A stretch of DNA of 64,000 nucleotides from Mucilaginibacter sp. L196 (GTDB lineage: Bacteria; Bacteroidota; Bacteroidia; Sphingobacteriales; Sphingobacteriaceae). Of this stretch, positions 28,287 through 35,664 are shown piece by piece. A model generated the notes under the pieces. It saw nothing but the letters and a program-made list of their open reading frames with translations. It made no database searches and was not told the DNA's origin. The stretch spans positions 1,284,292 through 1,348,291 of the forward strand of contig NZ_LMUO01000019.1 of the NCBI RefSeq assembly GCF_009765905.1, read 5' to 3'. The translations under genes were made by a program, and so were the position numbers. Positions within the stretch are counted from its first letter, which is position 1. Every line of letters starts with the position of its first letter.

Positions 28287-28574
28287 GCGAGCAGAGATTT
28301 AATTTCGATTTACTGTTTGGTAGGGTATTTTACATTCCTAAACTTCAGTGAACAATGGATTAAAGCAACCCGAATGTTCATGCGAAATAACAAATGGCCG
28401 CACTACTTTTAAATTCCGGCAAATATATCCTATAAAACCTATAGATAAAAAGATAATTATAAAACTGACATTGGTATCAATTATCTGAACATAACCTGGA
28501 ACATTTAATTATAATTCCTGAAGATCAATATTTATTTAGCCTATTGTTTAACCCATTTTCCGAGTTCTCATATG

Positions 28575-28646
28575 AGGCGTGAGAACGGGTTCGAACCGTT
28601 GTAAAGAGTTTTGCAGACTCCCGCCTAACCACTCGGCCACTCCGCC
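28575..28646 (-). tRNA. tRNA-Cys (GCA), acceptor stem with a bulged base
   Basis: On the minus strand the D arm (GCC..GGC), anticodon stem GGAGT/ACTCT with loop CTGCAAA (anticodon GCA) and T arm AACGG-TTCGAAC-CCGTT are all good. The acceptor 5' strand is GGCGGAG but the 3' side reads CTCACGCC, so the 7-bp stem closes only if one A is bulged (4 + 3 bp). CCA is not encoded. It is the second of two tandem tRNA-Cys genes. It may be a decaying copy, since the neighbouring copy is perfect. Confidence 0.85.
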
Positions 28647-28762
28647 TTATTGTTTAAAATTAGATTGACAATTTATTCAGAAAAACAGGAAAAGCGACCA
28701 ATAGGAGCAGCTATCTGCCACTCTCCCTTGTTTGTTCTGAATAAAAAAACTGAAAATCACTT

Positions 28763-28788
28763 GATTATCTATTTCCGCTTAGATAATC
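28763..28788 (-). terminator. Terminator of the upstream tRNA-Cys
   Basis: On the minus strand GATTATCTA and TAGATAATC form a 9-bp stem one base after the tRNA 3' end, followed about 15 bases later by a run of seven T. This is a plausible tRNA terminator or 3' processing hairpin. Confidence 0.55.
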
Positions 28789-28789
28789 G

Positions 28790-28860
28790 AGGTCAGAAGC
28801 GGAATTGAACCGCTGTACCAGGTTTTGCAGACCTGTGCCTAACTACTCGGCCATCTGACC
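28790..28860 (-). tRNA. tRNA-Cys (GCA)
   Basis: A complete cloverleaf on the minus strand: acceptor GGTCAGA/TCTGACC (7 bp, perfect), D stem GCC/GGC with loop GAGTAGTTA, anticodon stem CAGGT/ACCTG with loop CTGCAAA (anticodon GCA, Cys), T arm AGCGG-TTCAATT-CCGCT, discriminator T and no encoded CCA. It lies 10 bp from the end of a 108-bp tandem repeat and shares its strand with the antiporter gene upstream. Confidence 0.95.
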
Positions 28861-28870
28861 TAATAAAATG

Positions 28871-29090
28871 CTTCAATACTAAACCTAACATGATTGCTGA
28901 AACTATCCTGTAATAAAGGAAACTTATCAATCGGTTTTAAATAGGCTAGCCATTTTAGCAAATTCTTCATTATTATATAATTCTTCAATACTAAACCTAA
29001 CATGATTGCTGAAACTATCCTGTAATAAAGGAAACTTATCAATCGGTTTTAAATAGGCTAGCCATTTTAGCAAATTCTTCATTATTATAT
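28871..29090. repeat. Two tandem copies of a 108-bp sequence
   Basis: Positions 28871..28978 and 28983..29090 are identical, a period of 112 bp. The right copy begins directly at the stop codon of the CPA2 antiporter and the left copy ends 10 bp from tRNA-Cys. Because 112 is not a multiple of 3, the copies are read in different frames: a 51-codon frame on the minus strand (28927..29082) crosses both and starts with an ATG in the right copy. The 16-residue tail YNNEEFAKMASLFKTD is encoded in both copies, once in frame just after the antiporter stop. Perfect identity says the duplication is recent. Confidence 0.9.
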
Positions 29091-30358
29091 TATGCTATAG
29101 TCAATTTTAGCTTATCTTGTAATTTTTGTTCCTTCAAAAAATAATACTTCATTATTGGCCCCGAAATAACCATGGTAACCACCGTCATTACAACCAATCC
29201 TTCAAATACAGGCCCGCTTATAATTTTTGCTTGTAAAGCGATTAGCCCCAAAACGATCTCCTGTGAACCACGGGCATTCATTCCGAAAGCCACAGCCACC
29301 GATTCATTCCTGGTCATTCCACTTAAAGAACTTCCAATGCGGGCTCCTATCAGCTTTGCAATAAATGCAATTACTAGGATGAGGGTTACAATTTCGAAGT
29401 TGAAATTGGCTACATAATTTAATCTTAAACCTACTGAAGCGAAAAAGAGAGGGGCCAAAACGTTTAGGGTAAATTGGTGCAATACCTGTTTATGCGCTTC
29501 AGTAAAATATTCAGAGTCGCTAATGGCAACACCCACTAAAAATGCACCGAAAACTGCGCGTACACCCAAGGCTTCGGTAACTGCGGCGCCTATAAAACAA
29601 AGGCAAACAGCCACAGTAAATACATTACTCGCCTTCCCGCTTTTACCGGCATAGGCAAGTAACTTGTGTATAACCCAACGCCCGCCGGTAAGCATAAAGA
29701 CAGCGAATAATACAACTGAGATAACCGACCAAAAGGAAACTTGCTCTTTTCCCGAGTTCATCATCTGGATAATGATTGAAAACAATATCCACCCCAGAAA
29801 ATCGTCAACCATCGCTGCGGTCAGTACAATATTACCGATCCTCGTTTTAAGGATATCCAAATCAAGCAATATCTTAGTAATGACAGACAGCGCAGTAATG
29901 GAAAGCGCGGTGCCAAAAAATAGCGATGTCACCAACTGATTGTTGACACCATTAGCAAAATGATCTTTAAACAGAACCCATACTGTTAAAAACCCAATGG
30001 CAAACGGAAACAATATCCCGGATAAGCTAATGGCAATCGCCTGTTTACCATTTTGCCTTATCTGTTTTAAATCAACTTCGAAACCCGCTATAAACATTAA
30101 AAGGATTATACCAATATTAGCTATCCCATCAAATGCGCCACTAGCAGCTGGGGCGGCAATGAATATACTTTTAAATAGCTCAGGGAACAGAGTGCCCAGC
30201 AAAGTAGGCCCTACAATTATTCCTGCGAAAATTTCACCAATAATTGCCGGGAGCTTATACCTGCGACAAATTTCACCCAGAAATCTTGCTGGTATCAGGA
30301 TAAGCAGTAGAATCAATAAAAAATGGATGATTTCTGTAGAGCTGAGTTTACTAATCAT
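29090..30358 (-). CDS. CPA2-family cation:proton antiporter (Kef-type membrane domain)
   Basis: Na+/H+ or K+/H+ exchanger of 422 aa with about 12-13 transmembrane helices. Family marks include PARFLGEICRRYKLPAIIGEIFAGIIVGPTLLG near the N terminus, MFIAGFEVDL, the ion-binding region LTAAMVDDFLGWILFS and AFGMNARGSQEIVLGLIAL. There is no C-terminal TrkA-N nucleotide-binding domain, so it is a membrane-only member. Its stop codon touches the tandem repeat. No clear functional tie to the sulfur genes nearby. Confidence 0.93.
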   Translation of the reverse strand: MISKLSSTEIIHFLLILLLILIPARFLGEICRRYKLPAIIGEIFAGIIVGPTLLGTLFPELFKSIFIAAPAASGAFDGIANIGIILLMFIAGFEVDLKQIRQNGKQAIAISLSGILFPFAIGFLTVWVLFKDHFANGVNNQLVTSLFFGTALSITALSVITKILLDLDILKTRIGNIVLTAAMVDDFLGWILFSIIIQMMNSGKEQVSFWSVISVVLFAVFMLTGGRWVIHKLLAYAGKSGKASNVFTVAVCLCFIGAAVTEALGVRAVFGAFLVGVAISDSEYFTEAHKQVLHQFTLNVLAPLFFASVGLRLNYVANFNFEIVTLILVIAFIAKLIGARIGSSLSGMTRNESVAVAFGMNARGSQEIVLGLIALQAKIISGPVFEGLVVMTVVTMVISGPIMKYYFLKEQKLQDKLKLTIA

Positions 30359-30465
30359 AAGTGTCTTTTTAAATATATGGCTGAACTAAATGCTTTGACT
30401 TAACCGCTGCTAGTTTTTTCCTCCTGATAAAGTAGCCTATAATAATTGCAATGATCATAGCTATT

Positions 30466-31272
30466 TTATTTAACGAGGCCTGCAAAACGTTGATAGAATG
30501 CGGTAGGGCTACCTTCGTGTTTGGGTTCAAATTTCCCGGCGATGATGGGGATATAAATCACTCTCCTGCGGCTAGCCTCACCCGATATAGATGATTGCGC
30601 TACGCGATGCCATAAACGGCCGTCGTGTATAGTCAAGTCTCCAGCCTCCGGAATAATTGCTATTTCGTTTTTATCAGCACCGTTATCAAGGAAATATTTT
30701 TTACGAAACAACATGCGATACAAATTCTGTTTATGTGTGCCGGGAAGTATTCTTAAGCCGCCATTTTCAGGCTTTAGCGAATCCAAGTGGATCCCAACAT
30801 TGAGCATCGGATTTAGTTTTTGACCCTGGAAAACGTCCCGCAAACCATCAGTGTGCCAGCCCATTTTGGTGAAGCCACTATCAGGGCCATTTACGTAATG
30901 ATTAAATACCATTCCGTCTTTTTCGGTAGCACCTAACCTTGCTCCCGCCCCTACCAGGTTAAGCAATACATTAAACCTTGGATCTTTTGTAAACTCAGAA
31001 AATATAAGATGATGCAGATTAATAAACGCGAAACGCTGCACAATGGCAGATCCATCTAAATCCTTTCCGTACTTAATAGGTACACCATTTACTTTCTCAA
31101 CTTTGTTAGTGATCCAGTTTTGTTGCACCTGTTCTGAGGCCCGTATAAAGTCTGTAACAGTTTCGGGGTTAATAAAATTCTTAAAGTGTATAAAACCGTT
31201 ACGGTTAAAAAAAGTTTGTTGTTCGGCAGTAATTTCAGCGCCAAGGCTGAACCTTTGATAGGCCATATCCAT
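30466..31272 (-). CDS. Phytanoyl-CoA dioxygenase (PhyH) family protein
   Basis: Fe(II)/2-oxoglutarate-dependent oxygenase of 268 aa. The double-stranded beta-helix carries the metal triad H140-T-D142 and H222 (LWHRV), and Arg residues at 235-237 could bind 2-oxoglutarate. The N-terminal part (FFNRNGFIHFKNFINPETVTDFIRASEQV) is typical PhyH. The family hydroxylates very diverse small substrates, so the substrate is unknown. It lies 50 bp after a short five-cysteine leader frame and downstream of the encapsulin/cysteine operon, which makes an organosulfur substrate (oxidative release of sulfur) a reasonable guess. The second codon pair (MDMAYQ) offers a Met 2 codons later. Confidence 0.85.
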   Translation of the reverse strand: MDMAYQRFSLGAEITAEQQTFFNRNGFIHFKNFINPETVTDFIRASEQVQQNWITNKVEKVNGVPIKYGKDLDGSAIVQRFAFINLHHLIFSEFTKDPRFNVLLNLVGAGARLGATEKDGMVFNHYVNGPDSGFTKMGWHTDGLRDVFQGQKLNPMLNVGIHLDSLKPENGGLRILPGTHKQNLYRMLFRKKYFLDNGADKNEIAIIPEAGDLTIHDGRLWHRVAQSSISGEASRRRVIYIPIIAGKFEPKHEGSPTAFYQRFAGLVK

Positions 31273-31322
31273 GAAAAATAAAAAGAAAAATAAATGAATT
31301 AGTTAATTAAATACTTGTGGCA

Positions 31323-31409
31323 TTAATAACAACAACAGCAACACAAGCCAATCCGGGTGGATGGCATTCGCATGGACTTTGCGGTGTTTATTTTACTGTT
31401 TTGATTCAT
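31323..31409 (-). CDS. Cysteine-rich leader peptide (putative attenuator)
   Basis: A 28-residue frame on the minus strand: it begins MNQNSKIN, has a basic middle (AKSMRMPSTRIG) and ends LCCCCCY before TAA, five consecutive Cys codons (TGT TGC TGT TGT TGT). It starts about 30 bp downstream of a TAnnTTTG-type -7 box and ends 50 bp before the PhyH gene. Runs of Cys codons in a short leader are the hallmark of translation-dependent sensing of charged tRNA-Cys, known for sulfur genes of actinobacteria. I infer that ribosome stalling here under cysteine limitation controls the dioxygenase. No classical terminator/antiterminator pair was clearly seen in the short 31273..31322 gap, so the mechanism could be translational. 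Confidence 0.7.
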   Translation of the reverse strand: MNQNSKINTAKSMRMPSTRIGLCCCCCY

Positions 31410-31412
31410 TTT

Positions 31413-31468
31413 AAATGTCTACTAACTTTATAGACATTTCAAATATAGACAAATGTTTATAAAACAAA
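31413..31468 (-). promoter_or_regulatory. Promoter with overlapping inverted repeat upstream of the Cys leader
   Basis: On the minus strand a -7 box TATATTTG (31447..31440) matches the Bacteroidota consensus TAnnTTTG, with TTTG (31468..31465) 17 bases upstream as a -33 candidate. Directly downstream, covering the expected transcription start, is a perfect 9-bp inverted repeat AAATGTCTA (31413..31421) / TAGACATTT (31431..31439) with a 9-bp spacer. It ends 3 bp before the leader ATG. It looks like an operator for a dimeric regulator. Confidence 0.55.
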
Positions 31469-31471
31469 AAT

Positions 31472-32230
31472 TTATTTTACTTTTTTATATAAACCGGCCG
31501 TAATACGCTCAATTAATGACTTATTAATATAACGTGATCCAGTTGCAGATAGCTTGTTTAGCAAACCTGGGATAATTTCTGCTTTTTGATTAAACATTCC
31601 CTCTACCCCTATTTTTGCCACCTCATTGGGTTGCATGTTAAATTTTTCAGCAAGCTCTGCTAAGGAATCCATACCGGCGCGTTTTGCAAAGCCGGTATCG
31701 GTAGGCCCTGGACAAAGGCAGCTTACCGATACCGAGCCTTTTAATTCTATTCTTAAAGCCCTGCTAAACGAGAGTATAAAAGCTTTGGAAGCAGCGTATA
31801 AAGCTAATGTTGGAACCGCCTGGTACGCTGCCGTACTGGATACGTTTAAGATATAAGAAGGTTGTTTTTTTAACTGCGGCAATAAGTAATACGTTAACTC
31901 AATAACTGCGTTTATATTCAACTGCAACATGTTTAACTGCTGGCCAATGTCGCTTTCATCAAAATTACCCCACAAACCGTAACCTGCGTTATTGACTAAA
32001 ATGGAAACAGGAAGGTTCTTGCAAAATTCAGCCACTTTTTTTGCAGCACCAACTTCGGAAAGATCAATGGTAAAATACAATGCCTCTCCCGGAAGTTTAG
32101 TTGCCAGCTCTTCAAGTTCAGGAGCCGACCGTGCAATCAGAATTAATTTATATCCTTTTTTTGCTAATAAGACTGATATCTCCCGACCTATTCCTTTACT
32201 TGCCCCCGTAATTATCGCGTATAAATCCAT
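31472..32230 (-). CDS. SDR-family oxidoreductase
   Basis: NAD(P)-dependent short-chain dehydrogenase of 252 aa. The cofactor motif T8-G-A-S-K-G-I-G15, the NNAG motif (80-83) and the catalytic set Ser131/132, Y145 and K149 (YAASK) are all present, so it should be active. The substrate is unknown. It starts 29 bp after serine acetyltransferase and is the last gene of the encapsulin operon, before the separate leader/PhyH unit. Its C-terminal part resembles DltE/short-chain ketoreductase types rather than a known cysteine enzyme. Confidence 0.92.
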   Translation of the reverse strand: MDLYAIITGASKGIGREISVLLAKKGYKLILIARSAPELEELATKLPGEALYFTIDLSEVGAAKKVAEFCKNLPVSILVNNAGYGLWGNFDESDIGQQLNMLQLNINAVIELTYYLLPQLKKQPSYILNVSSTAAYQAVPTLALYAASKAFILSFSRALRIELKGSVSVSCLCPGPTDTGFAKRAGMDSLAELAEKFNMQPNEVAKIGVEGMFNQKAEIIPGLLNKLSATGSRYINKSLIERITAGLYKKVK

Positions 32231-32259
32231 ATAACAATGTTAATTTCTGAATATGGCTA

Positions 32260-33072
32260 TTATTCTTCGTTAACTTCAATCCTTAATTGATGTGTATTGA
32301 AAACTCTTGAATATGGGGCCACCGTTTTTGTTAAAAACACACTACCGCCGATAACGCTATCATGCCCTATAACTGTTCTTCCGCCAAGTATAGTACTTCG
32401 GGCATAAATAATCACATTGTCTTCCACGGTAGGGTGCCTTTTAACATCAGACAAGACCTTGCTTACCTGCGCCGCTCCTAAAGTAACACCCTGATAAATA
32501 CAAACATTTTTACCAATAATACTCGTGGCACCAATGACAATGCCAGTGCCATGATCAATGAAAAAAGGAACATCAATTTGGGCATTTGGATGAATATCCA
32601 CACCAGTTTTACCATGTGCATGCTCACTTAGTATACGAGGTAAAATAGGAACTGATAATTGTGATAACCTATTGGCAATCCTATAAACCGCTGTTGCATA
32701 AAAACCTGGATAAGAAACTATTACTTCATGTATACTGATCGCGGCGGGGTCTTCTTCATAAATTTTTGTTGCATCTAACCTCAAGTTTTGATAGATCTCT
32801 TCAAGCGAAGCGTAGAACTTATAAACAACCTCATCTATATTAATGGTTGATGGGTCAAGGTAACTCAACAAAATATTTTCAAGATCAATTTGGTTCTTTT
32901 TAAGCTGTCCCTCATATATAGCCTGCCTGTTTAAACGGTTATTGGGGAAAAGAAATTCAAAAAGATCTGATAGCCAATCTACCGCTTGCCTAAAAGATGG
33001 GGTTGCCTCCCACTCTGCCTTGTGAACCTGGTACAGGTGCTCAATAAATGTGCTTATGCGGTTTTCTTCCAT
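32260..33072 (-). CDS. epsC: Serine O-acetyltransferase EpsC
   Basis: Makes O-acetyl-L-serine, the carbon skeleton for cysteine synthesis. The 270-aa protein has an N-terminal helical SATase region (about 1-150) and a left-handed beta-helix of hexapeptide repeats (GKTGVDIHPNAQIDVPFFIDHGTGIVIGATSIIGKNVCIYQGVTLGA) with the catalytic His of DHGTG. It begins 2 bp after the cysteine desulfurase stop, so the genes are tightly coupled. Serine acetyltransferase next to family 2A encapsulins is a known recurring arrangement, tying the compartment to cysteine supply. Confidence 0.95.
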   Translation of the reverse strand: MEENRISTFIEHLYQVHKAEWEATPSFRQAVDWLSDLFEFLFPNNRLNRQAIYEGQLKKNQIDLENILLSYLDPSTINIDEVVYKFYASLEEIYQNLRLDATKIYEEDPAAISIHEVIVSYPGFYATAVYRIANRLSQLSVPILPRILSEHAHGKTGVDIHPNAQIDVPFFIDHGTGIVIGATSIIGKNVCIYQGVTLGAAQVSKVLSDVKRHPTVEDNVIIYARSTILGGRTVIGHDSVIGGSVFLTKTVAPYSRVFNTHQLRIEVNEE

Positions 33073-33074
33073 GT

Positions 33075-34760
33075 TTATTTTTTAAGACCGTGGAGTGTTT
33101 TTACAAGTAAATCAACCTCAGCACAGGTATTATAAAATGCTAGCGAAGGCCTTACCGTACTCTCTACACCCAAACGGCGCAAAATAGGCTGCGCGCAATG
33201 ATGTCCTGAACGTACCGCGATTCCCTGTTTGTTTAGTTCGGCGCCAACCTCTTCGGTTTTATAACCATCCAGTACAAACGAAAGCACACTTGCTTTTTCA
33301 GCAGCGGTACCAATCAGTCGTAAACCCGGAACCTGTTTCAACAGACCAGTTGCGTATTCAAGCAGAAAATGTTCGTATTGCGCAATGAAGCCCATGCCAA
33401 TTCGTGTAACATAGTCAATGGCGGCGCCTAATCCTACAGCGTCGGCAATGTTGCCTGTACCTGCTTCAAATCTGCCCGGTGCATTATGATAAGTAGTATG
33501 TTCAAAAGTTACATCCTTTATCATATTGCCACCACCCTGCCAGGGCTGTGTGACATTTAGTAATTCTTCTTTGCCATAAAGCACACCAATACCAGTTGGC
33601 CCAAAAACCTTGTGGCCGGAGAAAACAAACCAGTCGGCATCAAGCGATTTTACATCAACCGGCATATGTGAAACAGATTGCGCGCCATCAACCAAAACCT
33701 TAGCACCCGCTGAGTGCGCTATTTGAACAATTTGTGCAGCAGGTGTTACCGTCCCCAGTGCGTTTGATACCTGAGTAAAGGAAACTAATTTGGTTTTAGG
33801 CGTTATCCGTTTTACATATTCATCCAGCAAAATCTGTCCATCATCATCTACGGGTATAACCTTAATTGTTAGATTTTTTTTAGCCGCCAATTGCTGCCAC
33901 GGAACAATGTTAGCATGGTGCTCCAGGTGGCTTATAATGATCTCGTCGCCCGCATGCAGATACTGTTCTCCCCAGCTTTTTGCTACCAGGTTTATAGACT
34001 CTGTTGTACCACGCGTAAAAATTATTTCATTAACCGAACCGGCATTTAAAAATCCTTGAACTTTTTTGCGGGCACCTTCATAGGCATCTGTGGCACGGGC
34101 TGCCAATTCATGCGCTGCACGATGTATGTTTGAGTTCTCGTGTTCATAAAAATAACTAATACGGTCAATAACCTGCCTTGGCTTTTGTGTAGTGGCGGCA
34201 TTATCCAGCCATACCAGCTGTTTACCATTTACATTTTCTGAAAGTATCGGAAAATCTTTCCTGATGAAATTTACGTCAAATCCGGGAAGTGTCGCCGCGG
34301 GCTTATCCTTTAAAAAATAATAAGCAGCGGGGTCGGTGCCAAATCCGGTTAAGGGTATTTGTGGTAAATTGGGGGTAGTTACAATGCCATTTAACACCTG
34401 TTGTAATTGCTTTTCAAATGGCTGCTCTTGTTGAAAAGGCAAATGAAAAAGACTATCAGGAATTAGTTCAAACGGTAAAAAACTGCGCCCCAAATCCTGC
34501 TCAACGGGTTGAATAGAAGCATTCAACCCAGGATCATTAAAACCTGTTTGCGGGTCCTGAAGATTAACCGCATTGCCATGATGGATACCCGATGGACTAA
34601 CGCCACTACCTGCTACTGAAACAGGCGGTTTGGTGGCATCATAAGGATTATACTCAGGTAAAACAATATCTTCATTGGGCTGTGCCTTAAAGAGTTGATT
34701 GGCTAGAGTTTGCAGTTCCTGAATATCGGGTAAATTCCCCGAATTAGTATTTGTACTCAT
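33075..34760 (-). CDS. Family 2A encapsulin cargo: cysteine desulfurase with N-terminal targeting domain
   Basis: PLP enzyme that converts L-cysteine to alanine plus persulfide sulfur, packaged inside the encapsulin shell encoded just upstream. Of 561 aa, residues 1-160 or so are low-complexity and rich in Pro, Gly, Asn and Gln, with conserved short patches (PEYNPYDATKPP and a similar QTGFNDPG region), as in known cargo-loading domains. Residues 162-561 are a SufS-type group II desulfurase: K384 binds PLP (SGHKVFGPTG), and C522 is the catalytic cysteine (RSGHHCAQP). The start overlaps the shell gene by 17 bp. Other encapsulin operons of this class pair the same two genes. Confidence 0.95.
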   Translation of the reverse strand: MSTNTNSGNLPDIQELQTLANQLFKAQPNEDIVLPEYNPYDATKPPVSVAGSGVSPSGIHHGNAVNLQDPQTGFNDPGLNASIQPVEQDLGRSFLPFELIPDSLFHLPFQQEQPFEKQLQQVLNGIVTTPNLPQIPLTGFGTDPAAYYFLKDKPAATLPGFDVNFIRKDFPILSENVNGKQLVWLDNAATTQKPRQVIDRISYFYEHENSNIHRAAHELAARATDAYEGARKKVQGFLNAGSVNEIIFTRGTTESINLVAKSWGEQYLHAGDEIIISHLEHHANIVPWQQLAAKKNLTIKVIPVDDDGQILLDEYVKRITPKTKLVSFTQVSNALGTVTPAAQIVQIAHSAGAKVLVDGAQSVSHMPVDVKSLDADWFVFSGHKVFGPTGIGVLYGKEELLNVTQPWQGGGNMIKDVTFEHTTYHNAPGRFEAGTGNIADAVGLGAAIDYVTRIGMGFIAQYEHFLLEYATGLLKQVPGLRLIGTAAEKASVLSFVLDGYKTEEVGAELNKQGIAVRSGHHCAQPILRRLGVESTVRPSLAFYNTCAEVDLLVKTLHGLKK

Positions 34761-35664
34761 GATAGTTTCCTAAGTCAACGTCTTCCAAAACAGCAATAGC
34801 ATCATCCACCAAAACAGCTAAAGAGCAGTATAATGATACCAAGTACGATGCTATAGCTTTATTATTAATGCCCATAAATCGAACAGAAAGGCCTGGCGAT
34901 TGCTCTCCAGGTAAACCCGGTTGGAATAACCCGACTACGCCTTGCCTGCTTTCGCCGGTACGCAATAGTATAATTTTGGATTTATTATTTTCGATAGGTA
35001 ATTTATCCGATGGGATAAGCGGTATACCTCTCCAGGTAATAAATTGTGAACCGAAAAGAGAAACCGTTGGCGGCGGTACACCCCGGCGAGTACATTCCCT
35101 GCCAAAAGCGGCAATTGCCAATGGGTGCAGTAAAAAGAAACCAGGCTCTTTCCAAACTTTAGTGATCAACTCATCCAAATCATCAGGCGTAGGCGGCCCT
35201 AACCTGGTTTTAATTTTTTGGCTAGGAACTACGCTGTGTAATAATCCATATTCCTGGTTATTTATCAGTTCACTTTCTTGCCTTTCTTTAACAATCTCAA
35301 TAGTTAATCGCAGCTGTTCACTTATTTGGTTATAAGGTTTACTATATAGATCAGATACCCTTGTATGAACATCTAATACGGTATTTACAGCGCTTAAATT
35401 ATATTCACGGGGATCTTCAACGTAGTCAACAAATGTTGATGGTAATTCGCGTTCATCACGTGAGGAGCAATCAACCTCTACATTTTGCGCGTCTTTTACT
35501 TTGTTCAAACGGTATACACCCGATTCAACCGGCACCCAGTTCAGTAGTTGAGGTAACCAGCGCGGTGTAATTCTTGATAATTGAGGAACGGTACGTGTAG
35601 CTATAGCTAACTGCCTCGCGGCAACGTCGCCTAATGCGGTTTGTTTTGTTTTTTGATCTGCCAT
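34744..35664 (-). CDS. Family 2A encapsulin shell protein (SrpI-like)
   Basis: HK97-fold capsid-like protein (306 aa) that assembles into a protein compartment around cysteine desulfurase. Recognised by the SrpI-type N-terminal arm (LGDVAARQLAIATRTVPQLSRITPRWLPQLLNWVPVESGVYRLNKV), the E-loop/P-domain stretch PREYNLSAVNTVLDVHTRVSDLYSKPYNQ, WKEPGFFLLHPLAIAAFGRECTRRGVPPPTVSLFGSQFITWRGIPLIPSDKLPI and the C-terminal GINNKAIASYLVSLYCSLAVLVDDAIAVLEDVDL. It lacks the cyclic-nucleotide-binding insert of family 2B. In cyanobacteria the homologue is induced by sulfur limitation. First gene of the operon, with a 30-bp palindrome upstream. Confidence 0.96.
   Translation of the reverse strand: MADQKTKQTALGDVAARQLAIATRTVPQLSRITPRWLPQLLNWVPVESGVYRLNKVKDAQNVEVDCSSRDERELPSTFVDYVEDPREYNLSAVNTVLDVHTRVSDLYSKPYNQISEQLRLTIEIVKERQESELINNQEYGLLHSVVPSQKIKTRLGPPTPDDLDELITKVWKEPGFFLLHPLAIAAFGRECTRRGVPPPTVSLFGSQFITWRGIPLIPSDKLPIENNKSKIILLRTGESRQGVVGLFQPGLPGEQSPGLSVRFMGINNKAIASYLVSLYCSLAVLVDDAIAVLEDVDLGNYHEYKY

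Noticed and set aside
28287..28574. SAM-type riboswitch upstream of metN
   Set aside because: I looked for SAM-I and SAM-II core motifs in the minus-strand leader and saw none; only weak short repeats are present.
28860..29042. A 60-codon minus-strand frame across the tandem repeat
   Set aside because: It begins with a TTG, crosses the repeat junction and ends inside the tRNA-Cys border. It arises from the duplication and matches no protein I know.
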